Shown one piece after another: positions 1 through 8,204 of a stretch of DNA of 64,000 nucleotides. Source of the DNA: UBA11090 sp035560555 (GTDB taxonomy: Bacteria; Spirochaetota; Spirochaetia; Treponematales; Rectinemataceae); contig DATMZF010000029.1 of assembly GCA_035560555.1 (NCBI GenBank), positions 1 through 64,000 on the forward strand, in the 5' to 3' direction. The first letter of the stretch is position 1. Every line of letters starts with the position of its first letter. The notes beneath the pieces are model-generated. The model worked only from the letters and a program-made list of their open reading frames with translations, did no database searches and was not told where the DNA came from. The position numbers and the translations under genes were made by a program.

Positions 1-29
1 GATAACAACTATCTATTTTAAGGAGCATT

Positions 30-494
30 ATGGAACATACGTTATACTCCATCGCCGACCTTTCGGATATCCTCAAGCTGCACCCCAAGACAATCCTGCG
101 TTTCATCCACGAAGGGAAAATCAAGGCGCGCAAAATAGGCCGATCCTGGATGGTCAGCCAGGACGAACTCAAGGAATACGCCCACGGCGAATTCGCCGGA
201 GAGGGAAAGCCCCGCCAAAAAACGGACGAAACGGACTCCACTAGCCTCGCGGAAAGAATCGCCGTATCGGCGGTGGTGGAGATAGACGAGGAGAATTCGG
301 AGGAGGCGAGCCGGATTTCCAATTCCCTCATGGCCATGCTCAATGGCAAGGACGATTCCTGGGGCAAGACGCGCTTCGATTTCTTCTACTACCCCGAAAT
401 CCGGAAGGCGAAATATGTTCTGTACGGCAGTCCAAAGTTCATCGCCGCGGTGCTCGGCACCTTTGACCTTCTCGCCGCCCAGAAGGAGGAATGA
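30..494 (+). CDS. Helix-turn-helix (excisionase/MerR-like) DNA-binding protein
   Basis: A 154-residue protein. Residues 5-50 form a typical excisionase-type winged HTH: a YSIADLSDILKLHPKTILRF helix pair, then a basic GKIKARKIGRSW wing. The remaining ~100 residues are acidic (residues 60-95) and then end in an aromatic segment (FDFFYYPEI) that I do not recognise; it may bind a ligand or a partner. An AAGGAG ribosome site at 20-25 supports the ATG. The next gene starts five bases after this stop, so this is probably the regulator of, or co-transcribed with, the downstream hydrolase. The target DNA is unknown. Confidence 0.85.
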   Translation: MEHTLYSIADLSDILKLHPKTILRFIHEGKIKARKIGRSWMVSQDELKEYAHGEFAGEGKPRQKTDETDSTSLAERIAVSAVVEIDEENSEEASRISNSLMAMLNGKDDSWGKTRFDFFYYPEIRKAKYVLYGSPKFIAAVLGTFDLLAAQKEE

Positions 495-498
495 CGAC

Positions 499-1389
499 AT
501 GAAATCAGGCATCGCGCCGCAAAACGCCGCCGCTCGCCGCGGCGTCTACAAATCGGAGGAGGGCCGCGCCGCCGTGGAAGGCTATTACCGGAAGGCCCTG
601 GATTCATACTCGCAAATTCCGCTGAAGAGGTTCCATGTCCCCACGCCGCAGGGAAGAACGCATATCGTCGGCTGCGGCGATCCGGCGAAGCCGCCGCTCA
701 TTCTGCTTCACGGCTCCATGGCCAACAGCGCCACATGGCTGGGCATGATCCCGGAATTCGTGGCATCGTTTTCGGTTTATTGCGTCGACATTCCCGGAGA
801 GCCGGGCTTGAGCGAGCCTGTAAGGATGCCGCTCAAATCGGGCCAGCCAGGGGCCTGGCTCGGCTCGGTCCTGGATGGACTCGGGCTGAAGAGCGCTGCC
901 CTGCTCGGGATGAGTCTCGGCAGTTTCTACGCGCTGAGCTTCGCGGCAGCCAACCCCGAGCGGGTCAGCGCCCTCTCCTTGCTCGTGCCCGGAGGCATCG
1001 CGGCCCAAAAAACCAGCTTTTTGCCCAAAATGATGTTTTTCATGCTTCTCGGGGCGAAGGGGCGAGCGCTTATAGACAAGGCAGTCTATTACAAGACCAA
1101 AGTTCCAGAGGAAATCCACGAATTCCAGGCGCTGGTCACGGCCAACTTCAATCCGCTCACGGAGCCGATTCCCATCTTCGGCGACGAAGAGCTGCGGCGG
1201 CTCACCATGCCCATCCAGTACTTCGGCGGAGTTCACGACGCCCTTCTCGACACGAGGGCGACCGCTCGCAGGCTCTCCGCGCTTCTACCCCAGGCCGAAA
1301 TCCATGTGCTGGAGGACAAGGGTCACGTCATCATCGACCGCGGAACAAAGATCGCGGCATTTCTGGAGAGGCATCTTTCGGGATCGTGA
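499..1389 (+). CDS. Alpha/beta hydrolase
   Basis: A 296-residue cytoplasmic alpha/beta-fold hydrolase. The oxyanion HG pair is at residues 71-72, the nucleophile elbow GMSLG puts the catalytic serine at 139, the acid is probably Asp247 (GGVHD) and the histidine is His276 (DKGHV). The substrate cannot be read from sequence; esters or C-C bonds are possible. The frame is open further upstream, but the ATG at 499 is preferred because AGAAGGAGGA lies directly before it and because it follows the stop of the HTH gene. The two genes are probably one transcript. Confidence 0.88.
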   Translation: MKSGIAPQNAAARRGVYKSEEGRAAVEGYYRKALDSYSQIPLKRFHVPTPQGRTHIVGCGDPAKPPLILLHGSMANSATWLGMIPEFVASFSVYCVDIPGEPGLSEPVRMPLKSGQPGAWLGSVLDGLGLKSAALLGMSLGSFYALSFAAANPERVSALSLLVPGGIAAQKTSFLPKMMFFMLLGAKGRALIDKAVYYKTKVPEEIHEFQALVTANFNPLTEPIPIFGDEELRRLTMPIQYFGGVHDALLDTRATARRLSALLPQAEIHVLEDKGHVIIDRGTKIAAFLERHLSGS

Positions 1390-1407
1390 GAGCGAGGATC
1401 CGCGCCC

Positions 1408-2094
1408 TCAGTAGTACGCCTCGGTCTTTTCGTCCTCGAGATCGATCTGAACCTCTATCGCGCGGCCCGTATCGGTGGCGATATAGTCCTCCGCGCCCGA
1501 GATCAGATAGGGCATGAGGTACCGAAGATCGTTGCTGCTCCCCGTGCTCGTGATGATGGTGGACCAAAGCTGTTTCTCGACACCGCTCTCGCGCAGAAGC
1601 TTGAGATCGAAGGCCTCTATCTTGCAGTAGCTGAAATAGGTCGTATAGGTTTCGTAACGCGTCGTGGAGCCGATGATCCCGTAGGTCGGGCTGTAGGACC
1701 TGATAGGGGGATTGGGAGGCGAACCCGGCGCGGGAGGAGGAGGCGGAGACAGCGGCCTCGAGGGGACCGGTCCGAACACCGGCACGCTGTAGGCATACTG
1801 GTGCTGTTCAGGATCGCCCACGCCATACATCACATAGATGATGATGTTAGCCTCCTCGGCTTTTGAGACTTTTCTGTATCCCTTCCGCGAGAGAGCCTTT
1901 TCGATATAGCCCGTGTATTTTTCGAAACGAAGATCGCTCGCTTTGAGGGCGGAATCCGTGGGGACGAAGACATAGCTGCGCTCCTCCGGATAGGCATCTC
2001 TTCCGATGCCGTCGATCTGCATCACGAGGGTCTTCGTCGTCGAACAGGACACCATCATGGCCACGAGAATAGCGGCAAGAATCAACTTTTTCAT
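1408..2094 (-). CDS. Putative lipoprotein, function unknown
   Basis: A 228-residue exported lipoprotein. MKKLILAAILVAMMVSC is a signal peptide with a lipobox whose cysteine is at residue 17. The body has a proline-rich linker near residues 115-130 (SPPPPPAPGSPPNPP) between two beta-rich parts. Residues 25-95 resemble DUF4136-type lipoproteins (an ageing ...LSRKGYRKVS...ANIIIYVMYG pattern), a tentative match. The start is placed at 2094 because AAGGGGAG precedes it; an in-frame start 11 codons upstream lacks a ribosome site. It converges on the hydrolase gene with an 18-bp gap. Confidence 0.75.
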   Translation of the reverse strand: MKKLILAAILVAMMVSCSTTKTLVMQIDGIGRDAYPEERSYVFVPTDSALKASDLRFEKYTGYIEKALSRKGYRKVSKAEEANIIIYVMYGVGDPEQHQYAYSVPVFGPVPSRPLSPPPPPAPGSPPNPPIRSYSPTYGIIGSTTRYETYTTYFSYCKIEAFDLKLLRESGVEKQLWSTIITSTGSSNDLRYLMPYLISGAEDYIATDTGRAIEVQIDLEDEKTEAYY

Positions 2095-2196
2095 GAACTC
2101 CCCTTCTTCACTGGAATAATACCACAAAAACAGTCCGATGAAACTGTTTGTCGCCTCGGCAACGGATTGCCGATCGAGGGCGGATTAAGGCGAATC

Positions 2197-2235
2197 TTGC
2201 GCGCGCGCTTTAGGGGTGCTATCGTTTGGGCATCA
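2197..2235 (+). promoter_or_regulatory. Sigma70-type promoter producing a near-leaderless mRNA
   Basis: TTGCGC (2197-2202), a 17-bp spacer and TATCGT (2220-2225) preceded by TGC form an extended -10 promoter. Only nine bases separate the -10 box from the ATG at 2235, and there is no Shine-Dalgarno sequence. The mRNA should begin within a few bases of the start codon. The 13-base stretch around the -10 box recurs at 13624-13636. Confidence 0.55.
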
Positions 2236-3518
2236 TGGCGCACCATACCTTGAAGAATGGTTACAGCCACCTCGCCGAACACATCAACCTCATGCCGCAG
2301 GGCGCTCCCGTGGAGGATCTTCTCTACAAGATCCTCGCGGTGCTGTTCTCCGAAAAGGAAGCCGACCGCATCGCCCTTCTTCCCCTGCGGCCTTTCATGG
2401 CCGCGACCGCGGCCAAAAACTGGAAAACGACCGAGGATGAGGCGAGAAAAGCCCTGGAAGCCCTCGCCGATCGCGGCATGATCCTGGACACGGAAGATCC
2501 GGAAGGAAAGCAGATCTTCTGCATGCCGCCGCCCATGGCGGGCTTTTTCGAGTTTTCCATGATGAGGGTCGGCGGAAGCTACGATCAGAAGCTGCTGGCC
2601 GAGCTGTACTACCGATACCTCAACGTCGAGGAAGACTTCATAAAGAACCTATTCGCGGGCGGGGAGACGCAGCTCGGCCGCGTCTTCGTCAGCGAGCCTT
2701 CGCTGTCCGAAGAAAACTGTCTCCACGTACTGGATTACGAAAGGGCGAGCGAGGTGATAAGGACGGCCAGCCACCGAGGCATCGGCACCTGCTATTGCCG
2801 CCACAAGATGCGGCATCTCGGGAAAGCCTGTGAAGCGCCTCTGGAAATCTGCATGACCTTCGGCGGCGCGGCCGAGTCGCTCATAAAACACGGCGTGGCG
2901 CACGCAGTCGACGTCCGGGAAGGCCTCGATCTCCTCGACACGGCCGTGGGGCACAACCTCGTCCAGTTCGGCGAGAACGTGCGCCAGTCGGTGTCGTTCA
3001 TCTGCAACTGCTGCGGCTGCTGCTGCGAAGCCATGCTCGCCGCGAAGCGTTTCGCCGTCCTGAACCCCATCAGCACGACGAATTTCCTGCCAGCCGTCGA
3101 CGCTGGCGCCTGCGCCGGCTGCGGCAAGTGCGCCGAGGTCTGTCCCGTCGAGGCGATGAGCCTCGTGAGCGCCGGCGATCCCCACGACGCCAGACGCAAA
3201 AAGGCGAGGCTCAACGCCGAGATCTGCCTGGGCTGCGGCGTCTGCGCGCGAGCCTGCCCGACAAAGTCCATCACCCTTGTCTCGCGGGAAAAGCGCGTCA
3301 TCACCCCGGTCAACGGGGCGCACCGGACGGTCATGATGGCGATCGAGCGGGGAAAACTTCAGAACCTCATCTTCGACAACCAGGCTCTCGCCAGCCACCG
3401 CGCGATGGCGGCCATACTCGGCGTAATCCTGAAACTGCCCCCCGCCAAACAGATACTGGCGAGCAGGCAGATGAAATCGAGGTATCTCGACTATCTTTTC
3501 AGCCGCGCGAAATTTTAA
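2235..3518 (+). CDS. 4Fe-4S binding protein with cysteine-rich CYCR/CNCC region and two ferredoxin clusters
   Basis: A 427-residue iron-sulfur protein. Residues 1-100 look like a small helical, winged-helix-like region. The middle holds C186, C188, C199 and C206 (CYCRH...CE...ICMTF), then C257, C259, C260, C262, C263 and C264 (CNCCGCCC). Two classical 4Fe-4S motifs follow at C293/296/299/303 and C331/334/337/341. Proteins of this architecture are known in anaerobes and are annotated only as ferredoxin-like; the redox partner is not known. An in-frame TTG at 2226 is possible, but promoter spacing favours ATG 2235. No transmembrane segment is seen, so it is cytoplasmic. Confidence 0.85.
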   Translation: MAHHTLKNGYSHLAEHINLMPQGAPVEDLLYKILAVLFSEKEADRIALLPLRPFMAATAAKNWKTTEDEARKALEALADRGMILDTEDPEGKQIFCMPPPMAGFFEFSMMRVGGSYDQKLLAELYYRYLNVEEDFIKNLFAGGETQLGRVFVSEPSLSEENCLHVLDYERASEVIRTASHRGIGTCYCRHKMRHLGKACEAPLEICMTFGGAAESLIKHGVAHAVDVREGLDLLDTAVGHNLVQFGENVRQSVSFICNCCGCCCEAMLAAKRFAVLNPISTTNFLPAVDAGACAGCGKCAEVCPVEAMSLVSAGDPHDARRKKARLNAEICLGCGVCARACPTKSITLVSREKRVITPVNGAHRTVMMAIERGKLQNLIFDNQALASHRAMAAILGVILKLPPAKQILASRQMKSRYLDYLFSRAKF

Positions 3519-3521
3519 GCG

Positions 3522-3555
3522 GCGCAGGGGCAGTTGGGGCGCAGGGGCAGTTGGG
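3522..3555 (+). repeat. Two tandem copies of a 17-bp unit
   Basis: The unit GCGCAGGGGCAGTTGGG occurs at 3522-3538 and again at 3539-3555, with a third partial GCGC following. It lies just after the stop of the 4Fe-4S gene and before the radical SAM gene. It is noncoding and has no recognised role. Confidence 0.8.
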
Positions 3556-3636
3556 GCGCCGGCGGCCAGGCAACAAGAGCGATGGCGCCGTGGTCGGCAA
3601 TAGCCGACGCCGGCGGAAAAAAATTTGGAGGATGGC

Positions 3637-4392
3637 TTGGAAAGCATTGCGCGGAAGACCTTACTCTACAAAAGTGGCCTGGGATTCTTCTGCGTCAACC
3701 CCGTACAGGGCTGCAGCCACGGCTGCCGCTACCCCTGCTACGCCTACATGATGGCGCGCAGCTACGGCAGGGCAAAAACCTATGCCGAGTGGTGCGCGCC
3801 CAAGCTCGTTTCCAACGCCGCGGAGGTGCTCGAGAAGGAGCTGGACCGCAAACGGGCCTTGCCCGACATTGTCAACTTCAGCCTGACGACGGATCCTTTC
3901 ATGGTCGGGTATCCCGAAGTGGCGGAAATGAGCATGAGGCTGATCGCCCTCATAAATTCCAGGGGCATCCCCTGCTCCATCCTCAGCAAGGGTATCCTTC
4001 CGCGGGAATTGGCCGACAGGGAGCGCTTCCCCGCGGAAAACATCTACGGCATCAGCTTGATCTCGCTGGATGAGGGATTCAGGCGACGCTGGGAACCCGG
4101 GGCCGCCCCTTACGCCGACCGTATTCGCGCTCTTAGGATTCTCCACGACGGCGGCCGCCGAACTCTGGTGCATATGGAACCATACCCGACGCCCAATTTC
4201 ATCGAACAGGATTTAGGGGAAATACTAAAAGCCATCGGTTTTGCGGATAGCGTCTATTTCGGCGGCTGGAACTACAATGCGGAAGCCCGTGGGTATCCTC
4301 GATACAGGGAATTCTACCAGGAGCGGACAAAAATCGTGCGAGACTTCTGCGCCGCGCGGGGAATCGCCTGCGATCTGGGAAAGTCTCGATAG
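3637..4392 (+). CDS. Radical SAM protein, spore photoproduct lyase-like (SplB/COG1533) superfamily, variant cysteine motif
   Basis: A 251-residue protein. The cluster motif is GCSHGCRYPCYAY, cysteines 26, 30 and 34. This is CX3CX3C, one residue longer than canonical radical SAM CX3CX2C, because of an inserted proline. The rest resembles the TIM barrel of COG1533 proteins: NFSLTTDPF near residue 91, then SKGILPRE, then a YGISLISLDEGFRRRWEP segment, then HMEPYPTPN. It should bind SAM and a 4Fe-4S cluster; the substrate is unknown. The start is TTG 3637, six bases after GGAGG at 3627-3631; a TTG at 3625 overlaps that ribosome site. Confidence 0.75.
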   Translation: MESIARKTLLYKSGLGFFCVNPVQGCSHGCRYPCYAYMMARSYGRAKTYAEWCAPKLVSNAAEVLEKELDRKRALPDIVNFSLTTDPFMVGYPEVAEMSMRLIALINSRGIPCSILSKGILPRELADRERFPAENIYGISLISLDEGFRRRWEPGAAPYADRIRALRILHDGGRRTLVHMEPYPTPNFIEQDLGEILKAIGFADSVYFGGWNYNAEARGYPRYREFYQERTKIVRDFCAARGIACDLGKSR

Positions 4393-4719
4393 GCGCGATA
4401 CCTCGGCATTCTTCTGCCGAACGGCCACCCCCGCCTCGGACAGTTTTTCCTTTTTCATAAAAATGCAAAATAGATGATGAAAACCATAAACTTTTCGCGC
4501 GGCTTCTATTGCGTTGGAGAATCTTCTGGTAGAGTATACTCGATAAGGTTCGTTCTTTAATCGCATAACTTTAAATATATGCTGATTTATATATAGCCGT
4601 TGGATAAATATTCGGTCAGGCATAGACCCCGACACTTCGGTTATTCAATGGCAAAGTATATCCTTCGGGCTTTGCGCGGCGTGTATCGCCGCATATATCG
4701 TCTATCAGGAGGTCTCGAA
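4393..4719 (+). promoter_or_regulatory. Intergenic leader of ABC importer operon 1
   Basis: A 327-bp gap. A perfect 10-bp palindrome, GAGTATACTC, at 4532-4541 includes a good -10 box (TATACT, 4535-4540), but no well-spaced -35 is visible. If that is the promoter, the leader is about 175 bases. A GC-rich stem, GCGGCG (4676-4681) / CGCCGC (4687-4692), with a 5-base loop lies just before the AGGAGGT ribosome site at 4707-4713. AT-rich sequence fills 4570-4610. No gene is supported here. Confidence 0.4.
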
Positions 4720-6300
4720 TTGTTCAGAAAAACCTTTGCGGCAATCGTTTTGACAGCCCTGCTTCTGGGAGGCGCGACAGCCGCCTTTGGGGCGACGCCT
4801 AAGTCGGGCGGCACATTGAAGGTCGCCGCGTCAAGTCTTCAGAGCCTCCAGCTCTATAAGACCGCCGCGAACGATATCACGGATTCCCAAAGCGTCATCT
4901 TCGACACGCTCTTCATTCTCAGCAAGGATGATTTCAAGCCGATACCGTCGCTCGCCGAAAAATGGACCAATCCCGATCCGCTCACCTGGGTTTTCTCTAT
5001 CAAGAAAGGCGTTCTCTTCCATGACGACAACCCGGTTTTCCCCAAGGGCACTCGCAGAGAAATCACCGCCGACGATGTGGTCTACTCCATAGAGTTCATG
5101 CAGAAGACGAGCACCGCCTACACCCTCGGCCCCATCACCGGCGTGAAGGCGCTCGATCGCTATACGGTGGAAATCACCACCAAGACGCCCCAGCCCTTCC
5201 TGGTCAACGACCCCAACAGGCTCTGCCGCATGTGCGTAATCCCCAAGGAAGCCATCGACAAGCTGGGCGAGGATGGTTTCGCGAAACAGCCGATCGGCAG
5301 CGGGCCATACAAATTCAAGAGTTTCTCCCCCGACTCAGGCCTGCTTCTGGTCAAAAACGCCTTCTATCGCCTGCCCGTATATCTCGACGCGGTGGAATTC
5401 GTGGTCATCCCCGATCCGCTGGCCCAGTCCATCGCGCTCCAGTCAGGCGAAATCGATGTGATCAAGCATCTTTTCAACCTCGAAATGGCCGACAGCTTCG
5501 AGAAAAATCCCAAATTCAACGTGGTGAAATCGGGCGGCGGTTCGTACCGTGGTCTCGGCTTCAATACGACGGTCGCGCCCTACAACAACCCGGCCGTCAG
5601 AAAAGCCCTCTCCATGCTTCTGGATATCGATACCGCCTACAAAGCGATCATAGGCGACCATGGCGAACGCGCTTACGGACAGGTTCCGCCATGGGTTCCC
5701 TTCGGCTACGATCCCTCGCTGAAAGACCTCTGGATCTATGATCCCGCCCAAGGCCTCAAGATCCTGGCCGCCAACGGCTTCAAGGATCAGGATGGCGACG
5801 GTTTCCTCGATCTCAACGGAAAACCCTTCAAAATCGAGATCAAGACGCTGGCCGGCTCGCAGGTCAAGGCGCTCACCATTCTCGCGACGCAACTGCGCGA
5901 AAAGGGCATCAACGCGAGCGTGCTCACCCAGGATACGGCCGTCTGGGCTGACGATCTTCTCAAAGGCAACACCACCGTCTTCTTCGACTACAGCTTCGCG
6001 GGCACCACCGGATTCCATTCGCTCTTTCACGGAAGCATGATCGGAGCCGCGAACACGCACTTCTACAACAATCCGGAAGTCAACAAGCTCCTGGACGAAG
6101 CCTTGACGAAGGTCAAATTCGACGAGCTTTCTTCCCTCTGGAAGAAAGCCCAGCGCCTAGTATTCAAGGACACTGTCGGCATACCTCTCTATTTCGAATA
6201 CAGCTACGCGGTGGCGAGCAAGAAAGTGGTGGACTTTGTGCCTCCATGGGGCGGCTTGATCCTCGTCTCAACGGAAAACAACGTCTGGCTCAACAAATAG
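4720..6300 (+). CDS. ABC importer substrate-binding protein, family 5 (peptide/nickel type), operon 1
   Basis: A 526-residue exported binding protein of the SBP_bac_5 family, which captures oligopeptides, nickel chelates or similar ligands for a Dpp/Opp importer. The signal peptide (FRKTFAAIVLTALLLGGATA) is cleaved near AFGA. Family features are the KSGGTLKVA start of the mature protein, LAEKWTNPDPLTWVFSIKKG near residues 75-95, and GSGPYKFKSF near 190. TTG 4720 is chosen as start: AGGAGGT lies seven bases upstream and it gives a normal signal peptide, whereas the open frame upstream adds 40 basic residues. It is the first gene of the operon. The ligand is unknown. Confidence 0.88.
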   Translation: MFRKTFAAIVLTALLLGGATAAFGATPKSGGTLKVAASSLQSLQLYKTAANDITDSQSVIFDTLFILSKDDFKPIPSLAEKWTNPDPLTWVFSIKKGVLFHDDNPVFPKGTRREITADDVVYSIEFMQKTSTAYTLGPITGVKALDRYTVEITTKTPQPFLVNDPNRLCRMCVIPKEAIDKLGEDGFAKQPIGSGPYKFKSFSPDSGLLLVKNAFYRLPVYLDAVEFVVIPDPLAQSIALQSGEIDVIKHLFNLEMADSFEKNPKFNVVKSGGGSYRGLGFNTTVAPYNNPAVRKALSMLLDIDTAYKAIIGDHGERAYGQVPPWVPFGYDPSLKDLWIYDPAQGLKILAANGFKDQDGDGFLDLNGKPFKIEIKTLAGSQVKALTILATQLREKGINASVLTQDTAVWADDLLKGNTTVFFDYSFAGTTGFHSLFHGSMIGAANTHFYNNPEVNKLLDEALTKVKFDELSSLWKKAQRLVFKDTVGIPLYFEYSYAVASKKVVDFVPPWGGLILVSTENNVWLNK

Positions 6301-6337
6301 AAAAACTTCCATAGACTCGATCCCGGACTGCATTGAC

Positions 6338-6360
6338 AGCCCGGGGCGGGTCCTCGGGCT
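6338..6360 (+). other. Intercistronic stem-loop, binding protein to permease
   Basis: AGCCCG (6338-6343) can pair with CGGGCT (6355-6360) in the 72-bp gap between the binding-protein and first permease genes. There is no U-tract, so it is more likely a 3-prime stabiliser or processing site than a full terminator. The equivalent gaps of the other two importer operons also carry stem-loops. Confidence 0.4.
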
Positions 6361-6372
6361 TGGAGAGGAAGA

Positions 6373-7320
6373 ATGGGTAAATACCTCGCTCGAAGGATCC
6401 TGACGACTATCCCGGTTCTCGTCGGCATCTCCTTCATCGTTTTCGCGTTAGTCTCTTTCGCCCCGGGCGATTCGATAAGCCTCATGTTAAGTAATGAAAC
6501 CGTCAACGTCGAAAATGTGGCGAAGCTGAAGGCTGAGCTCGGACTCGATCGCCCTTGGTATGTTCAGTATGTGTCGTACATGGGAAAACTCGTAAAAGGC
6601 GACATGGGGCGATCCGTGCAGTTCAATCGGCCCGTGGCCGAAATGATCGGCGAAAAAATCGGAAACACCTTCAAGTTGACCATTTTTTCCTGTCTCGTCT
6701 CCCTGTGCATCGCCATCCCCCTGGGAGTGCTCGCAGCGGCGCGGCGCAGGTCCATTTTCGATTATTCCGCCACTGCCATAGCGCTGGTAGGCGTTTCGAT
6801 GCCTTCTTTCTATTTGGGGCTTCTCCTCATACTCTTTTTCGGCCTAAGGCTTGGTTGGCTCCCCATACGCGGACTTCCCACCTACGACTCGACCTTCCTG
6901 AAACAGATACGCTATCTCATTCTGCCCTCGATCACCTTGGGGAGCAGCATGGCGGGCATCCTCACGAGGCTCACGCGGGCCACCATGATCGAGGCGCTGG
7001 GCCAGGATTTCGCGAGGACGGCCAGAGCCAAAGGGCAGAGCGAAATGGGCGTGCTCTTCAAACATGCCTTTCCGAACGCCTTCCTTCCGATACTTACGAC
7101 CTTCGGCATGCAGTTCGGCTCGCTGCTGGGCGGCGCCGTCATCATAGAGACGATATTTTCCCTGCCCGGACTCGGCATGCTGGCCATGAACGCCGTAAAA
7201 TTCAGGGACCTCCCGCTCATCCAGGGGACGGTGCTCGTGTTCGCGGTCTGCTTCGTGGCGGTCATGCTCATCGTGGATATTCTGTATGTCTTCATAGATC
7301 CGAGGATCAGGTACGATTGA
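6373..7320 (+). CDS. ABC importer permease, DppB type, operon 1
   Basis: A 315-residue inner-membrane permease. It has the N-terminal MGKYLARRILTTIPVLVGISF helix typical of DppB/OppB, six predicted membrane segments, and the EAA loop (RTARAKGQSEMGVLFKHAFPN, about residues 215-235) that docks on the ATPase. It ends with the family DILYVFIDPRIRYD tail. A GGAGAGGAAG ribosome site lies at 6362-6371. It pairs with the following DppC-type permease. Confidence 0.92.
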   Translation: MGKYLARRILTTIPVLVGISFIVFALVSFAPGDSISLMLSNETVNVENVAKLKAELGLDRPWYVQYVSYMGKLVKGDMGRSVQFNRPVAEMIGEKIGNTFKLTIFSCLVSLCIAIPLGVLAAARRRSIFDYSATAIALVGVSMPSFYLGLLLILFFGLRLGWLPIRGLPTYDSTFLKQIRYLILPSITLGSSMAGILTRLTRATMIEALGQDFARTARAKGQSEMGVLFKHAFPNAFLPILTTFGMQFGSLLGGAVIIETIFSLPGLGMLAMNAVKFRDLPLIQGTVLVFAVCFVAVMLIVDILYVFIDPRIRYD

Positions 7321-7321
7321 T

Positions 7322-8194
7322 ATGAAAAAACGGAACACTATATTCTCCGGCGCCCCGCGGCTCCTCAAGGTTTTCGCCCGTCACAAGTTGGGCATCGTCG
7401 GTCTGATCGCGTTGTCCGCCTTCATCATTATCGCGGTATTCGCCCCGGTGCTGGTGCGATTCGATCCCTATACCATGGACCTGGAACACGCCTTCGTGCC
7501 GGCGGGAAGCGGCGGGCATCTGCTGGGCACCGATAATTTCGGCAGGGACACCCTGTCGCGGCTGGCCTACGGGGCGCGCATCTCCCTTCTCATCGGCATC
7601 GTCGTCGTGACGTTGGCCGCCGTTGTAGGTACTATTTTGGGACTTCTCTCCGGCTACTATGGCGGATGGGTGGATTTCACCGTCATGCGTCTCGTGGAAG
7701 TGTTCTATTCCTTTCCCTTCCTCATCCTCGTCATCGCGGTGATGGCCATACTCGGACCGAGCATCTTCAATGTCATGTGGGTGCTGGGACTCGTGCATTG
7801 GCCCAGCTACGCCAGGCTCGTGCGGGGCCAGGTGCTTTCGCTCAGGAATATCGAGTATATCCAGGCGGCCAAGACGACGGGCTGCAGCGACGCGCGCATC
7901 ATATTCAGGCACATAATGCCCAACACCATTACCCCCATAATCGTGCAGGCGACCTTGGGAATTCCTGGAGCGATCCTCTCCTCGGCGGCGCTGGGCTTTC
8001 TCGGCTTCGGCGTTCAGCAGCCGACGCCGGAATGGGGCTCGATGGTGAACGAGGGCAAGGATTACATACTTCTCAATTCAGACATGATTCTCTGGCCGGG
8101 ACTCTGCATTTTCTTGGTCGTGCTGAGTTTCAACTTCATCGGCGACGCGTTGCGCGATACGCTCGACCCCCGACTCTCGAAACAGCTTAAATAG
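7322..8194 (+). CDS. ABC importer permease, DppC type, operon 1
   Basis: A 290-residue permease. An N-terminal helix (HKLGIVGLIALSAFIIIAVF) is followed by the LLGTDNFGRDTLSRLAYGAR signature of DppC/OppC, and the EAA loop is about AAKTTGCSDARIIFRHIMPN. It ends with GDALRDTLDPRL, the family C-terminus. It starts one base after the DppB stop, so translation is coupled. Confidence 0.92.
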   Translation: MKKRNTIFSGAPRLLKVFARHKLGIVGLIALSAFIIIAVFAPVLVRFDPYTMDLEHAFVPAGSGGHLLGTDNFGRDTLSRLAYGARISLLIGIVVVTLAAVVGTILGLLSGYYGGWVDFTVMRLVEVFYSFPFLILVIAVMAILGPSIFNVMWVLGLVHWPSYARLVRGQVLSLRNIEYIQAAKTTGCSDARIIFRHIMPNTITPIIVQATLGIPGAILSSAALGFLGFGVQQPTPEWGSMVNEGKDYILLNSDMILWPGLCIFLVVLSFNFIGDALRDTLDPRLSKQLK

Positions 8195-8204
8195 GAGCGC
8201 TTCC

